NCBI RefSeq assembly: GCF_016634425.1
Contig: NZ_JAEPES010000003.1
Span: 496,001-560,000 of the forward strand
Origin: Lacisediminihabitans changchengi
GTDB lineage: Bacteria; Actinomycetota; Actinomycetes; Actinomycetales; Microbacteriaceae
Reading direction: 5' to 3'
DNA: 64,000 bases
Position numbers and translations under genes: made by a program. Numbering within the stretch: the stretch's first letter is position 1; each line of letters begins with the position of its first letter. Shown piece by piece: positions 56,633 through 64,000 of this stretch. Under the pieces are notes generated by a model that was not told the DNA's origin, made no database searches, and saw only the letters and a program-made list of their open reading frames with translations.

Positions 56633-57691
56633 ATGCAAGACCTCAGAGTCATCGGAGTGGAGAGCGGAGCCCTCCTCGTCGCCACAGACGACGGCACGCG
56701 TTTTCGTGTACCCATCGACGAAGTGCTGCAGTCCCGATTGCGGCAAGCCATTCCCGATCCCGGCACCGGCCGCAAGCTCGCGCCACGCGAGATCCAGGCG
56801 CATATCCGCTCAGGAATGTCCGCTCAGGATGTCGCCGCCATCACCGGCGTTCCGCTCGAATACATCCAGAAGTTCGAGGGGCCGGTGCTGGCCGAACGCG
56901 AGTTCGTCGTAACCGCCGCCCTCGCCGTCCCGGTGCACACCGCCGCCGACACCGGCCCACTGTCCGGCTCCACCTTCGGCACGGTCATCCGCGAACGACT
57001 TCACGACCTCGGCGCGATCAACGAACGCTGGGCGAGCTGGAAAGAGGTCGGCGGCGGCTGGATCGTCAAGCTGTCTTTCACTTCCGAAGAGATCGACCAC
57101 GACGCCCGCTGGCGCTTCGACCCTAAGAAGTCGGCACTCTCGCCGCTCAACAACGAGGCGATCACACTGTCACAGCAGGGCGAGATGACCGGTGCGCTCA
57201 TCCCCCGGCTGCGTGCGGTCGGTGACGAGGAACGACTGCCCGACCAATCCCGCTTCGACAGCGGTGCCTTCACCGCCGACGAGCTCACCGAGCGCGTGAC
57301 CGGTCCGTTATTGGAACCGGTGCCGTATGGTCGCCTCGCTGACGCCCCCCGCGGTGTCGCCGACGCGGTGATCAACCGGGCGCCGGCCGAGCAGGAAGCC
57401 GAGTCCAACCAGACCGCCGACCTGCTCGAGGCGCTGCGTCGTCGTCGGGGCGAACGCGAGGCCGCCAACTTCCACGATGAAGGCTCGATGGCCGCGCATC
57501 CGTCAACCGGGAGCATTCGTCTGGTCGACGTCCCGCTGCCCGCCGTGGATGTGGACCACGAGACCCCGGGCGATACGGCTCCCCAGCCGAGTGTCTTCGC
57601 TCCGCGTTCCACCGCTCGCGCGAAGAAGGGCCGCACCGCGATGCCCAGCTGGGATGACATCGTCTTCGGCGCCCGCTCGGAAGACGACTAG
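56633..57691 (+). CDS. sepH: Septation protein SepH (DUF3071)
   Basis: A 352-aa protein. The N-terminal domain has MQDLRVIGVESGALLVATDD, then PREIQAHIRSGMSAQDVAAI and TGVPLEYIQKFEGPVLAERE, a helix-turn-helix-like region conserved in SepH, which regulates FtsZ assembly in Streptomyces. The C-terminal half is disordered and basic. The ATG at 56633 is preceded by GAGAGGCG; upstream frame to 56495 has no family match. Confidence 0.9.
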   Translation: MQDLRVIGVESGALLVATDDGTRFRVPIDEVLQSRLRQAIPDPGTGRKLAPREIQAHIRSGMSAQDVAAITGVPLEYIQKFEGPVLAEREFVVTAALAVPVHTAADTGPLSGSTFGTVIRERLHDLGAINERWASWKEVGGGWIVKLSFTSEEIDHDARWRFDPKKSALSPLNNEAITLSQQGEMTGALIPRLRAVGDEERLPDQSRFDSGAFTADELTERVTGPLLEPVPYGRLADAPRGVADAVINRAPAEQEAESNQTADLLEALRRRRGEREAANFHDEGSMAAHPSTGSIRLVDVPLPAVDVDHETPGDTAPQPSVFAPRSTARAKKGRTAMPSWDDIVFGARSEDD

Positions 57692-57718
57692 CTCGGCAAC
57701 GACGCTCCGGTGTCATCC

Positions 57719-57780
57719 GCGCGCCCCGTTGTCATCCCCGCGCCGGTTACAGCACGCGCGTGGATAACAAACGGGCGCGC
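57719..57780. terminator. Imperfect inverted repeat between convergent sepH and phosphatase genes
   Basis: Arms of 19 bp (57719-57737 and 57762-57780) pair at 16 positions, beginning gcgcgcccc on the left. It lies in the 96-bp gap between two gene ends and probably terminates transcription in both directions. Confidence 0.65.
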
Positions 57781-57787
57781 TGATGCC

Positions 57788-58921
57788 TCAGGCGAAGGCG
57801 CCGAACCGCAGGAGAGGCACGCTCGTCTCCTCCGCGGTCCACGAACCGTGCTGGCCGATCATCGAGTTCTTCGCGTGCGAGGCTTGCGTGTAGTAGGCGA
57901 CCGCCTTGCGCGCGGCGATCACCAGGTCGCCGATGCGGGGTTCGACCTCAGGGGCGACGTGTCCGAACCAGCCGGAGTCGACTGCCTCGCGACGGGACAC
58001 GATCCACGAGCGTGACCCCTCCTCGATCCGCCAGCGCTCGAGCACTGTTGCACGGTGCTGCTCGCTCGCGTCCGGCTCGAAGTGCAGCTGCAGGGCGCGT
58101 GGCTCCCCCGCCACGTGACGGATGCCGTCGAGTAGGCCCGGCTCCGCGTCGAAGAGAACGTGCGAGCTGACGGGAACGTCGAGCATTCCGTGATCGGCGG
58201 TGAGAAGCATCCCCTCCCGGCGACCCAGGGTGGAAGCGAAGCGCCCGACCTCGCCATCGAGGTCTTCGAGGGCGCGGGTCCACTCGGGCGATTCCCAGCC
58301 CTTCGCGTGCCCTGCTTGGTCGAGCTCGGGAACGTAGAGGTAGAGCAGCCCGGTTTCGATCTCGTCCAGCGTCTGCCGTGCAACCGCGAACCGGTCGGAG
58401 ACGGATGCGCCCGCGCGGTATTCGGCGCCCCGCAAGACCGCGCGGGTGAAGCCGCTGTCGCGGTAGCGCTCAGGCCCGATGACGAAGCTTGCAACCGATG
58501 CCGTCTCGAACAGGGTGGGAACGCGCTGCCAGGTCGCCGGATCGAGGTACCCCGCCTTGTTGTCTCCCTCCCAGCCGCTCAACTGATTGACCACGCGATC
58601 GTGAGCGACGTCGAACACCGAATAGCCGACCAGGCCATGCGTTCCCGACGGCTCACCGGTGGTCAGCGTGGCCAGGGCGGCCGCCGTCGTGGTGGGGAAC
58701 CGCGACCCGATCACCGCGCTCTTGGTGAGCAGCGGGGCGAGCGTTCGTGCGTGCCCGGCGCGTGCGGCGAGCTGGGCGCTTCCGAGCCCGTCGACGAGCA
58801 GCACGATCGCCTTATCGGCGGCGGCGAGGCCCAGCGGATTCTCTCGACCGGCAAGGGCGGAGAGCGAACTCGGGACGACATCCGCGAGGCTCAACCGGTG
58901 CGATTTCGTGGCCGGTAGCAT
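57788..58921 (-). CDS. Alkaline phosphatase superfamily protein (nucleotide pyrophosphatase-like)
   Basis: A 377-aa soluble protein of the phosphodiesterase/nucleotide pyrophosphatase branch. [15 protein letters not shown] holds the first metal Asp, [19 protein letters not shown] the nucleophile Thr, [15 protein letters not shown] and [12 protein letters not shown] the other metal ligands. The substrate is unknown. Its start is only 12 bp from the divergent parC start. Confidence 0.92.
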   Translation of the reverse strand: MLPATKSHRLSLADVVPSSLSALAGRENPLGLAAADKAIVLLVDGLGSAQLAARAGHARTLAPLLTKSAVIGSRFPTTTAAALATLTTGEPSGTHGLVGYSVFDVAHDRVVNQLSGWEGDNKAGYLDPATWQRVPTLFETASVASFVIGPERYRDSGFTRAVLRGAEYRAGASVSDRFAVARQTLDEIETGLLYLYVPELDQAGHAKGWESPEWTRALEDLDGEVGRFASTLGRREGMLLTADHGMLDVPVSSHVLFDAEPGLLDGIRHVAGEPRALQLHFEPDASEQHRATVLERWRIEEGSRSWIVSRREAVDSGWFGHVAPEVEPRIGDLVIAARKAVAYYTQASHAKNSMIGQHGSWTAEETSVPLLRFGAFA

Positions 58922-58933
58922 GGTGGCAATCCT

Positions 58934-61447
58934 ATGGCTACCTCAGATACACCCACCTCCGACGCCGCTCAGCAATCAACTGCACAGGCCTCGACCGGAG
59001 AACGCATCGACATCGTCGACGTTTCGGCCGAGATGGAGGGGTCCTTCCTCGAATACGCGTACTCCGTCATCTACTCGCGGGCACTCCCCGACGCGCGCGA
59101 CGGTCTCAAGCCCGTTCAACGACGCATTCTTTACCAAATGACCGAGATGGGACTGCGGCCCGATCGCGGGCACGTCAAGTCCGCCCGCGTCACCGGCGAG
59201 GTGATGGGAAAGCTTCACCCGCACGGTGACAGCTCCATCTACGACGCCATGGTGCGCCTCGCTCAGCCCTTCATCATGCGCGTGCCGCTCATCGATGGGC
59301 ACGGCAACTTCGGAACTCTGGACGACGGCCCCGCGGCAGCGCGATACACCGAGGCGAGGCTGACCGCAGCGGCTCTGGCAATGACCCAAGATCTCGACGA
59401 GGACGTCGTCGACTTCGTGCCCAACTACGACGCCCAGCTTCAGCAGCCCGAGGTGCTGCCCGCCGCCTTCCCGAACCTGCTGGTCAACGGTGCCTCCGGC
59501 ATCGCGGTCGGCATGGCGACCAACATGGCGCCGCACAATCTCATCGAGGTCGTGGGCGCAGCTCGGCACCTCATCGACAACCCGAACGCCACCCTCGATG
59601 ACCTCATGTCGTATGTGCCTGGCCCGGATCTGCCTACCGGTGGCACGATCATCGGCCTCGCGGGCATCCGTGATGCATACGAGACAGGCCGTGGCGCGTT
59701 CAAGACCCGCGCCCGGGTGTCGGTCGAAAACATCACGGCTCGCAAGGCGGGGCTCGTGATCACCGAGCTGCCCTTCATGGTCGGCGCCGAGAAGGTCATT
59801 GAGAAGATCAAAGACGGCGTCAACTCGAAGAAGCTCTCGGGCATCTCCGACGTCACCGACCTCACCGACCGCGCACACGGCACGCGTCTGGTGGTCGGCA
59901 TCAAGACCGGTTTTAGTCCGGACGCCGTGCTCGAGCAGCTCTACCGCTTCACCCCGCTCGAAGACAGCTTCAATATCAACAACGTCGCCCTCGTCGACGG
60001 CGGCCCCAAGACGCTGGGCCTGAAGGAACTTCTGCAGGTCTACATCGACCACCGCATCTCGGTGGTCACTCGACGCAGCCGCTTCCGGCTCGCCCGCAAG
60101 CTCGACCGCCTGCACCTGGTTGAGGGCCTCCTCATCGCGATCCTCGACATCGACGAGGTCATTCAGGTCATCCGGTCGAGCGACGATACCGAGGCTGCGC
60201 GCGCTCGGCTGATCGAGGTCTTCGACCTCAGCCAGATCCAGGCCGAGTACATCCTCGAGCTGCGCCTGCGTCGGCTGACCAAGTTCTCGCGCATCGAGCT
60301 CGAGACCGAACGCGACCAGTTGCGTGCCGAGATCGCTCAGTTGCAGGAGCTGCTGGCCGTGCCCCAACGCATCCGCAGCCTGGTCTCCGACGAGCTGGAG
60401 GAGATCGCCGAGAAGTTCGGCACCCCGCGCCGCACCCTGCTCACCGAGGCGCGTCCCAGCATCGCCACGTCGTCCCGCAAATCCGCTCCGATTCTCGAGA
60501 TCGCGGATGCCCCGTGCCGCGTGCTCCTCTCTACGACGGGTCGCGCCATCCGCATCGACCTCGCCGAGGAGATCGCGGACGAGGCCGCGCTACCCGCCCG
60601 GATCGCGCGCCGAAGCAAGCACGACGCCATCCTGTCCGCCCTGGTCACGACGAGCCGCGCCGAGATCGGTGCGATCACCAATCTCGGGCGCCTGATCAAG
60701 CTGACCCCGGTCGATCTGCCGGTGGTGCCAGAGAACTCGATCCAGCTCGCCGCGGGGGTGCGGATCACCGACTACCTCGGGTTGGACTCCACGCGCGAGC
60801 GGGTGCTCGCTCTGGTCTCCCTGACCTCCGACGACCCGATCGCCCTCGGCACTCGGCAGGGGGTGGTCAAGCGGCTCGCGCCAGGCGACTACCCGAACAA
60901 GCCCGACTTCGAGGTCATCGCGCTGAAGCCCGGCGACGAGGTGGTCGGTGCTCGGCAGGGCGGCGACGGCGACACGCTCTTGTTCATGACCTCCGACGCG
61001 CAGGTGCTGCACTACGCGGCATCCGCGGTCCGCCCCCAGGGGCGCACCGCAGGCGGCATGGCTGGCATCAATCTGGGCGCAACGGCAGAGGTGATCTTCT
61101 TTGGTGTGATCGACCCGACCACAGAGCCGGTGGTGGTGACCGTATCGTCCAGCAGCTCGGCCCTCGTGGGCGTCGATGCCGGGCGGGCGAAGGTCTCGTA
61201 TCTCACGGAGTTCCCCAGTAAAGGCCGCGCCACCGGCGGCGTGCGGGCTCACACCTTCCTGAAGGGAGAAGATGTGCTCGCGCTCGGCTGGGCGGGGGCC
61301 GCCCCCGCGATTCCGGTCGCCCCGGATGGCGCCGTGCGCGCCCTCCCCGAGGCCGGAGCCAAGCGCGACGCGTCAGGAACGCCGCTCGAGGGCGTCATCG
61401 GCAGCGTGGGCGAGAGCATCGCCAGCGCGAACGCCTGGTCCAGCTAG
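58934..61447 (+). CDS. parC: DNA topoisomerase IV subunit A
   Basis: Decatenates chromosomes with ParE. 837 aa with the quinolone-pocket region [12 protein letters not shown] (S100, D104, wild-type-like) and the catalytic Tyr138 in [10 protein letters not shown]. The C-terminal beta-pinwheel blades are less regular than in GyrA ([39 protein letters not shown]). It is called ParC rather than GyrA because it sits near a parE-type gene away from gyrBA; without the rest of the genome this is probable, not proven. GGTGG precedes the ATG. Confidence 0.88.
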   Translation: MATSDTPTSDAAQQSTAQASTGERIDIVDVSAEMEGSFLEYAYSVIYSRALPDARDGLKPVQRRILYQMTEMGLRPDRGHVKSARVTGEVMGKLHPHGDSSIYDAMVRLAQPFIMRVPLIDGHGNFGTLDDGPAAARYTEARLTAAALAMTQDLDEDVVDFVPNYDAQLQQPEVLPAAFPNLLVNGASGIAVGMATNMAPHNLIEVVGAARHLIDNPNATLDDLMSYVPGPDLPTGGTIIGLAGIRDAYETGRGAFKTRARVSVENITARKAGLVITELPFMVGAEKVIEKIKDGVNSKKLSGISDVTDLTDRAHGTRLVVGIKTGFSPDAVLEQLYRFTPLEDSFNINNVALVDGGPKTLGLKELLQVYIDHRISVVTRRSRFRLARKLDRLHLVEGLLIAILDIDEVIQVIRSSDDTEAARARLIEVFDLSQIQAEYILELRLRRLTKFSRIELETERDQLRAEIAQLQELLAVPQRIRSLVSDELEEIAEKFGTPRRTLLTEARPSIATSSRKSAPILEIADAPCRVLLSTTGRAIRIDLAEEIADEAALPARIARRSKHDAILSALVTTSRAEIGAITNLGRLIKLTPVDLPVVPENSIQLAAGVRITDYLGLDSTRERVLALVSLTSDDPIALGTRQGVVKRLAPGDYPNKPDFEVIALKPGDEVVGARQGGDGDTLLFMTSDAQVLHYAASAVRPQGRTAGGMAGINLGATAEVIFFGVIDPTTEPVVVTVSSSSSALVGVDAGRAKVSYLTEFPSKGRATGGVRAHTFLKGEDVLALGWAGAAPAIPVAPDGAVRALPEAGAKRDASGTPLEGVIGSVGESIASANAWSS

Positions 61448-61465
61448 CCGGCACGAGGGCAGCGT

Positions 61466-61807
61466 TCAGCTGCCGACGACCAGCACGCCGTCGACGATGT
61501 GTGCCGGCTCGGCGCGCACCACCCACTCCGGTCGCAGCGGCGCGTAGACGTGTGGGTAGCGGTCGCTGCGCCCCTCCCAGCGGACCTCGACACCGGATGA
61601 CTCCACCAGCGCCTCGTCGATGGTGAGCAGCATCAGCGCTCCCGTCTCATCGCGGTAGAACCGTTCGACGACGCCCGGGAGTTGCTCGGCGGTGGAGGCG
61701 TGGACGAACCCGACGTCAGCGAACAGCTCTTCACGGCTCGATCGGGGGTACGGCGTGCCGGTCAGCGCGGCCGCCCAGTCGGCGGCCGGGGCGAGGTGGA
61801 AGATCAC
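61466..61807 (-). CDS. DUF952 family protein
   Basis: A 113-aa small protein. It begins MIFHLAPAADWAAALTG, with GFVHASTAEQLPGVVERFY, LLTIDEALVESSGVEVRWE and YPHVYAPLRPEWVV as family segments. DUF952 proteins have no settled function. The 3' end lies 18 bp from the convergent parC end. Confidence 0.9.
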   Translation of the reverse strand: MIFHLAPAADWAAALTGTPYPRSSREELFADVGFVHASTAEQLPGVVERFYRDETGALMLLTIDEALVESSGVEVRWEGRSDRYPHVYAPLRPEWVVRAEPAHIVDGVLVVGS

Positions 61808-61868
61808 GGTGTTCAGCGTACGGGTGATGGGTCTCGATACGGCTGCTCCTCCGTCGCGGCGCGACGGG

Positions 61869-63437
61869 TCACACGTGCGGCACGAACTCCTGCCAGGCGC
61901 GACGCTTGTCGCCCCGCGGGTCTTGCTCCACGCGATCGGTCTCGTCGATGATCAGGGTGTTGCGCTTGCGAGAGGTGTAGGTCGGCCACGAGGGGTCAAC
62001 TCGCCCGGTGTGGGCGAAGCGCAGCCAGTTCGCGCGCATCCGTCGTCCGGTCGCCTGGAAGGCGTTGTAGCCGCCGAGCACGCCGATCGCCCTCCCCCGC
62101 AAGCCAGAGCCCTTATCGAAGACGGCGAACATCTCGATGCCGTGGGTGGCATCGAGCCCCATCAACCGGATCAGCCGGGGCGCGAGATCGAATCGGTAGA
62201 AGTGCACTGGCGCGACATCGGCATGCCGTTCGGCGACGCGGATCGACGGGTACCAGAACGAGTAGTCACCGCCGAAGTCGGCGGCCGCACGCTTATCGGG
62301 GAGGCCGGGATACAGGGCCTTCAGCCGCTTGCGCGCCTTCTTCTTGGTCTTGGCGAAGATGGCGCGGATGCGCGGTGGCGTCGTCGCGAGAATGTCCAGC
62401 CGCCCGCGGAAAAGCGAGCCCTCGCGGTCGTTGGTGCCGATGATGAGCGGTACAGGATGCGCGTGGCCGTTGTCGATCGCATCGATCGGCCGTTCGGGAA
62501 GGAAGTCGCCGTCGATCACCGGACAAAAGCTGATCGTGCCCGGGTTGACGTCGGGCGTGAGCAGCTGCATCCTGGTCGCCGCCCGCACCAGCGCGTCGAG
62601 TGGCGCGGCGTCGAGAAGTGCAGCGGCGTCCTCATGCGAGGTGCTGTCTGTGCTGTGGTCGTCGACGATCTCGGTCAGCAGTTCGAGGAACTCCCCTGCC
62701 CAGACCGCGGTCGTCTCGCTGCCGTAGACCGCGTCGGCCGGCGGACTCTCGGCGATCGCCCGGGCGAACAGCCCCCGGGCGCGGGGCACGGCGAGCAGCG
62801 TGGTCACCGCATTCGCGCCGGCGGATTCGCCGAACAGCGTGACGTTGCCGGGGTCTCCCCCGAACATGGCGATGTTGTCACGCACCCATTCCAGCGCCGC
62901 GACCTGATCGCGCAGCCCGAGATTGCTCTCGAAGGTGCGTTCCGGGGTGGAGAAGCTGCTGAAGTCGAGGTAGCCGAGGGCGCCAAGACGATAGTTGAAA
63001 TTGACGAAGATCACGCCGCCCTCGCGCACCAGCACCTCGCCTTGCCGGTCCATCTCCTGTGAGGAGCCGACCGTGTATGCGCCGCCGTGAATCCAGACCA
63101 TCACCGGCAACGGCACGACGGATGCCTCCCCCGGGGCGATCACGTTGAGGCTCAGGCACTCCTCCGACATGACGACCGTGCGCGAGGCGCCGACGAACGG
63201 CCCCTTGCGATCCTGAACGGCGACGGGACCGAAGTGCGTCGCGTCGCGCACACCGTCCCACGGCCGCGGCGGCTGGGGAGCACGGAACCGGAGTGCGCCG
63301 ACGGGAGCCGTCGCATACGGGAGGCCGCGCCACATCCGTAGTCCACGCCTGACCACGCCGCGAACCGCGCCGCTCGCCGTGTCGACCGTCAGGAGGTCGG
63401 TGCTCACGCCGTCTGCGGTAGCGGTTCGGGTGGGCAT
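61869..63437 (-). CDS. Type B carboxylesterase
   Basis: A 522-aa esterase of the cholinesterase-like family. VMVWIHGGAYTVGSSQEM is the oxyanion region, TLFGESAGANAVTTLL the nucleophile elbow, and DATHGIEMFAVF contains the C-terminal catalytic His. No signal peptide is evident, so a cytosolic ester or carbamate is the likely substrate. It lies between parC and parE. Confidence 0.92.
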   Translation of the reverse strand: MPTRTATADGVSTDLLTVDTASGAVRGVVRRGLRMWRGLPYATAPVGALRFRAPQPPRPWDGVRDATHFGPVAVQDRKGPFVGASRTVVMSEECLSLNVIAPGEASVVPLPVMVWIHGGAYTVGSSQEMDRQGEVLVREGGVIFVNFNYRLGALGYLDFSSFSTPERTFESNLGLRDQVAALEWVRDNIAMFGGDPGNVTLFGESAGANAVTTLLAVPRARGLFARAIAESPPADAVYGSETTAVWAGEFLELLTEIVDDHSTDSTSHEDAAALLDAAPLDALVRAATRMQLLTPDVNPGTISFCPVIDGDFLPERPIDAIDNGHAHPVPLIIGTNDREGSLFRGRLDILATTPPRIRAIFAKTKKKARKRLKALYPGLPDKRAAADFGGDYSFWYPSIRVAERHADVAPVHFYRFDLAPRLIRLMGLDATHGIEMFAVFDKGSGLRGRAIGVLGGYNAFQATGRRMRANWLRFAHTGRVDPSWPTYTSRKRNTLIIDETDRVEQDPRGDKRRAWQEFVPHV

Positions 63438-63491
63438 GATCGCATCCTATGCCGACGGGGTGAACGGCGTAATCCGCCGATTGACCGAAAC

Positions 63492-64000
63492 TCAGACGTC
63501 GATGCGCTCGCGTGACAACCCTTCCGAGCCGGCGATGATGAAGTCCTTGCGCGGTGCGACGTCGTTTCCCATCAGCAGCTCGAAGACCCTCTCGGCGTTG
63601 GCGGCATCGCCGATCTGCACCCGACGCAGGGTGCGGTGAGCTCGGTCCATGGTCGTGGTGGCCAGCTGGTCTGCGTCCATCTCGCCGAGCCCCTTGTACC
63701 GCTGGATCGGATCCTGATACCGCTTGTTCGACTTCTTCAGCCCGGCGAGCACGCCATTCAGCTCTGCCTCGGAATAGGTGTAGATCGTCTCGTTCGGCTT
63801 CGACCCCGGGTTCATCACGATCACCCGATGCAGCGGCGGCACCGCGGCGTAGACCCGTCCGTCACGGATCATGTCGGGCATGTAGCGCATGAACAGGGTG
63901 AGCAGCAGCGTACGGATGTGGGCGCCGTCGACATCTGCGTCACTCATGATGATCACCTTGCCGTAGCGAGCTGTGGCGAGGTCGAAGCTGCGTCCCGAGC
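63492..64000 (-). CDS. parE: DNA topoisomerase IV subunit B, C-terminal part (window edge)
   Basis: The last ~168 codons of a GyrB/ParE-type ATPase subunit. [20 protein letters not shown] is the TOPRIM metal-binding DxD region and [19 protein letters not shown] the C-terminal signature. ParE is favoured over GyrB because of the nearby parC-type gene. The N-terminal ATPase region lies beyond the window. Confidence 0.9.
   Translation of the reverse strand, partial: SGRSFDLATARYGKVIIMSDADVDGAHIRTLLLTLFMRYMPDMIRDGRVYAAVPPLHRVIVMNPGSKPNETIYTYSEAELNGVLAGLKKSNKRYQDPIQRYKGLGEMDADQLATTTMDRAHRTLRRVQIGDAANAERVFELLMGNDVAPRKDFIIAGSEGLSRERIDV

Overview
The window is high-GC chromosomal DNA from an actinobacterium, most likely the family Microbacteriaceae. 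Three things point there: many GTG starts (one probable TTG start), proteins found mainly in actinobacteria (DUF3000, DUF3093, DUF3159, DUF3710, DUF4193, SepH, Rel with the secDF/yajC/ruv cluster), and gene order. There is no prophage, IS element, rRNA or CRISPR array. Most of the sequence is conserved housekeeping DNA with a few accessory insertions.

Layout. 1-9 kb (minus strand): a shikimate-to-chorismate block (aroB', aroK, aroC, aroE), mltG, ruvX, alaS, two small membrane proteins and rpsD. 9-14.5 kb: a phosphotransferase, rarA, a membrane-anchored cyclophilin, a DUF349 protein and an orphan AbiEi-like protein. 14.4-23.6 kb (minus): rel, a rhodanese, secF-secD-yajC, ruvB-ruvA-ruvC and yebC. 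24-29.5 kb: an unrecognised protein, then pdxT-pdxS, an Ap4A-type HIT protein and thrS. 29.5-30.1 kb: four tRNA genes (Val-GAC, Cys, Gly on minus; Val-CAC on plus). 30.1-36.9 kb: metallo-beta-lactamase fold protein, esterase, an Amt-like protein beside a true ammonium transporter, nhaA and zapE. 37-45.7 kb: sseA, sufE, a RibD-like reductase, a membrane-anchored hydrolase, DUF3000, RNase D and a thiolase/multifunctional beta-oxidation pair. 45.7-48.7 kb: an accessory insertion holding an AbiEi/DUF559 gene, an aldo-keto reductase and a MerR regulator. 48.7-64 kb: dxs, acnA, DUF3159, DUF3710, dut, DUF3093, DUF4193, sepH, a phosphatase-superfamily protein, parC, DUF952, a carboxylesterase and the 3' end of parE.

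The main points for follow-up are these. (1) The membrane protein directly downstream of amt appears to be a degenerate Amt paralogue that has lost both pore histidines. (2) A family of 85-87 bp elements has near-identical 14-17 bp terminal inverted repeats but unrelated cores; two of its three copies bracket the AbiEi/DUF559 nuclease-like gene. (3) Regulatory sites are readable: a GlnR-type box upstream of amt, a MarR-type palindrome upstream of acnA, and a MerR promoter with a 22-bp palindromic operator in a 19-bp spacer that would give a leaderless mRNA. (4) At three separate genes a short tandem duplication spans the stop codon.

All calls were made by reading the sequence; no database searches or computations were run.
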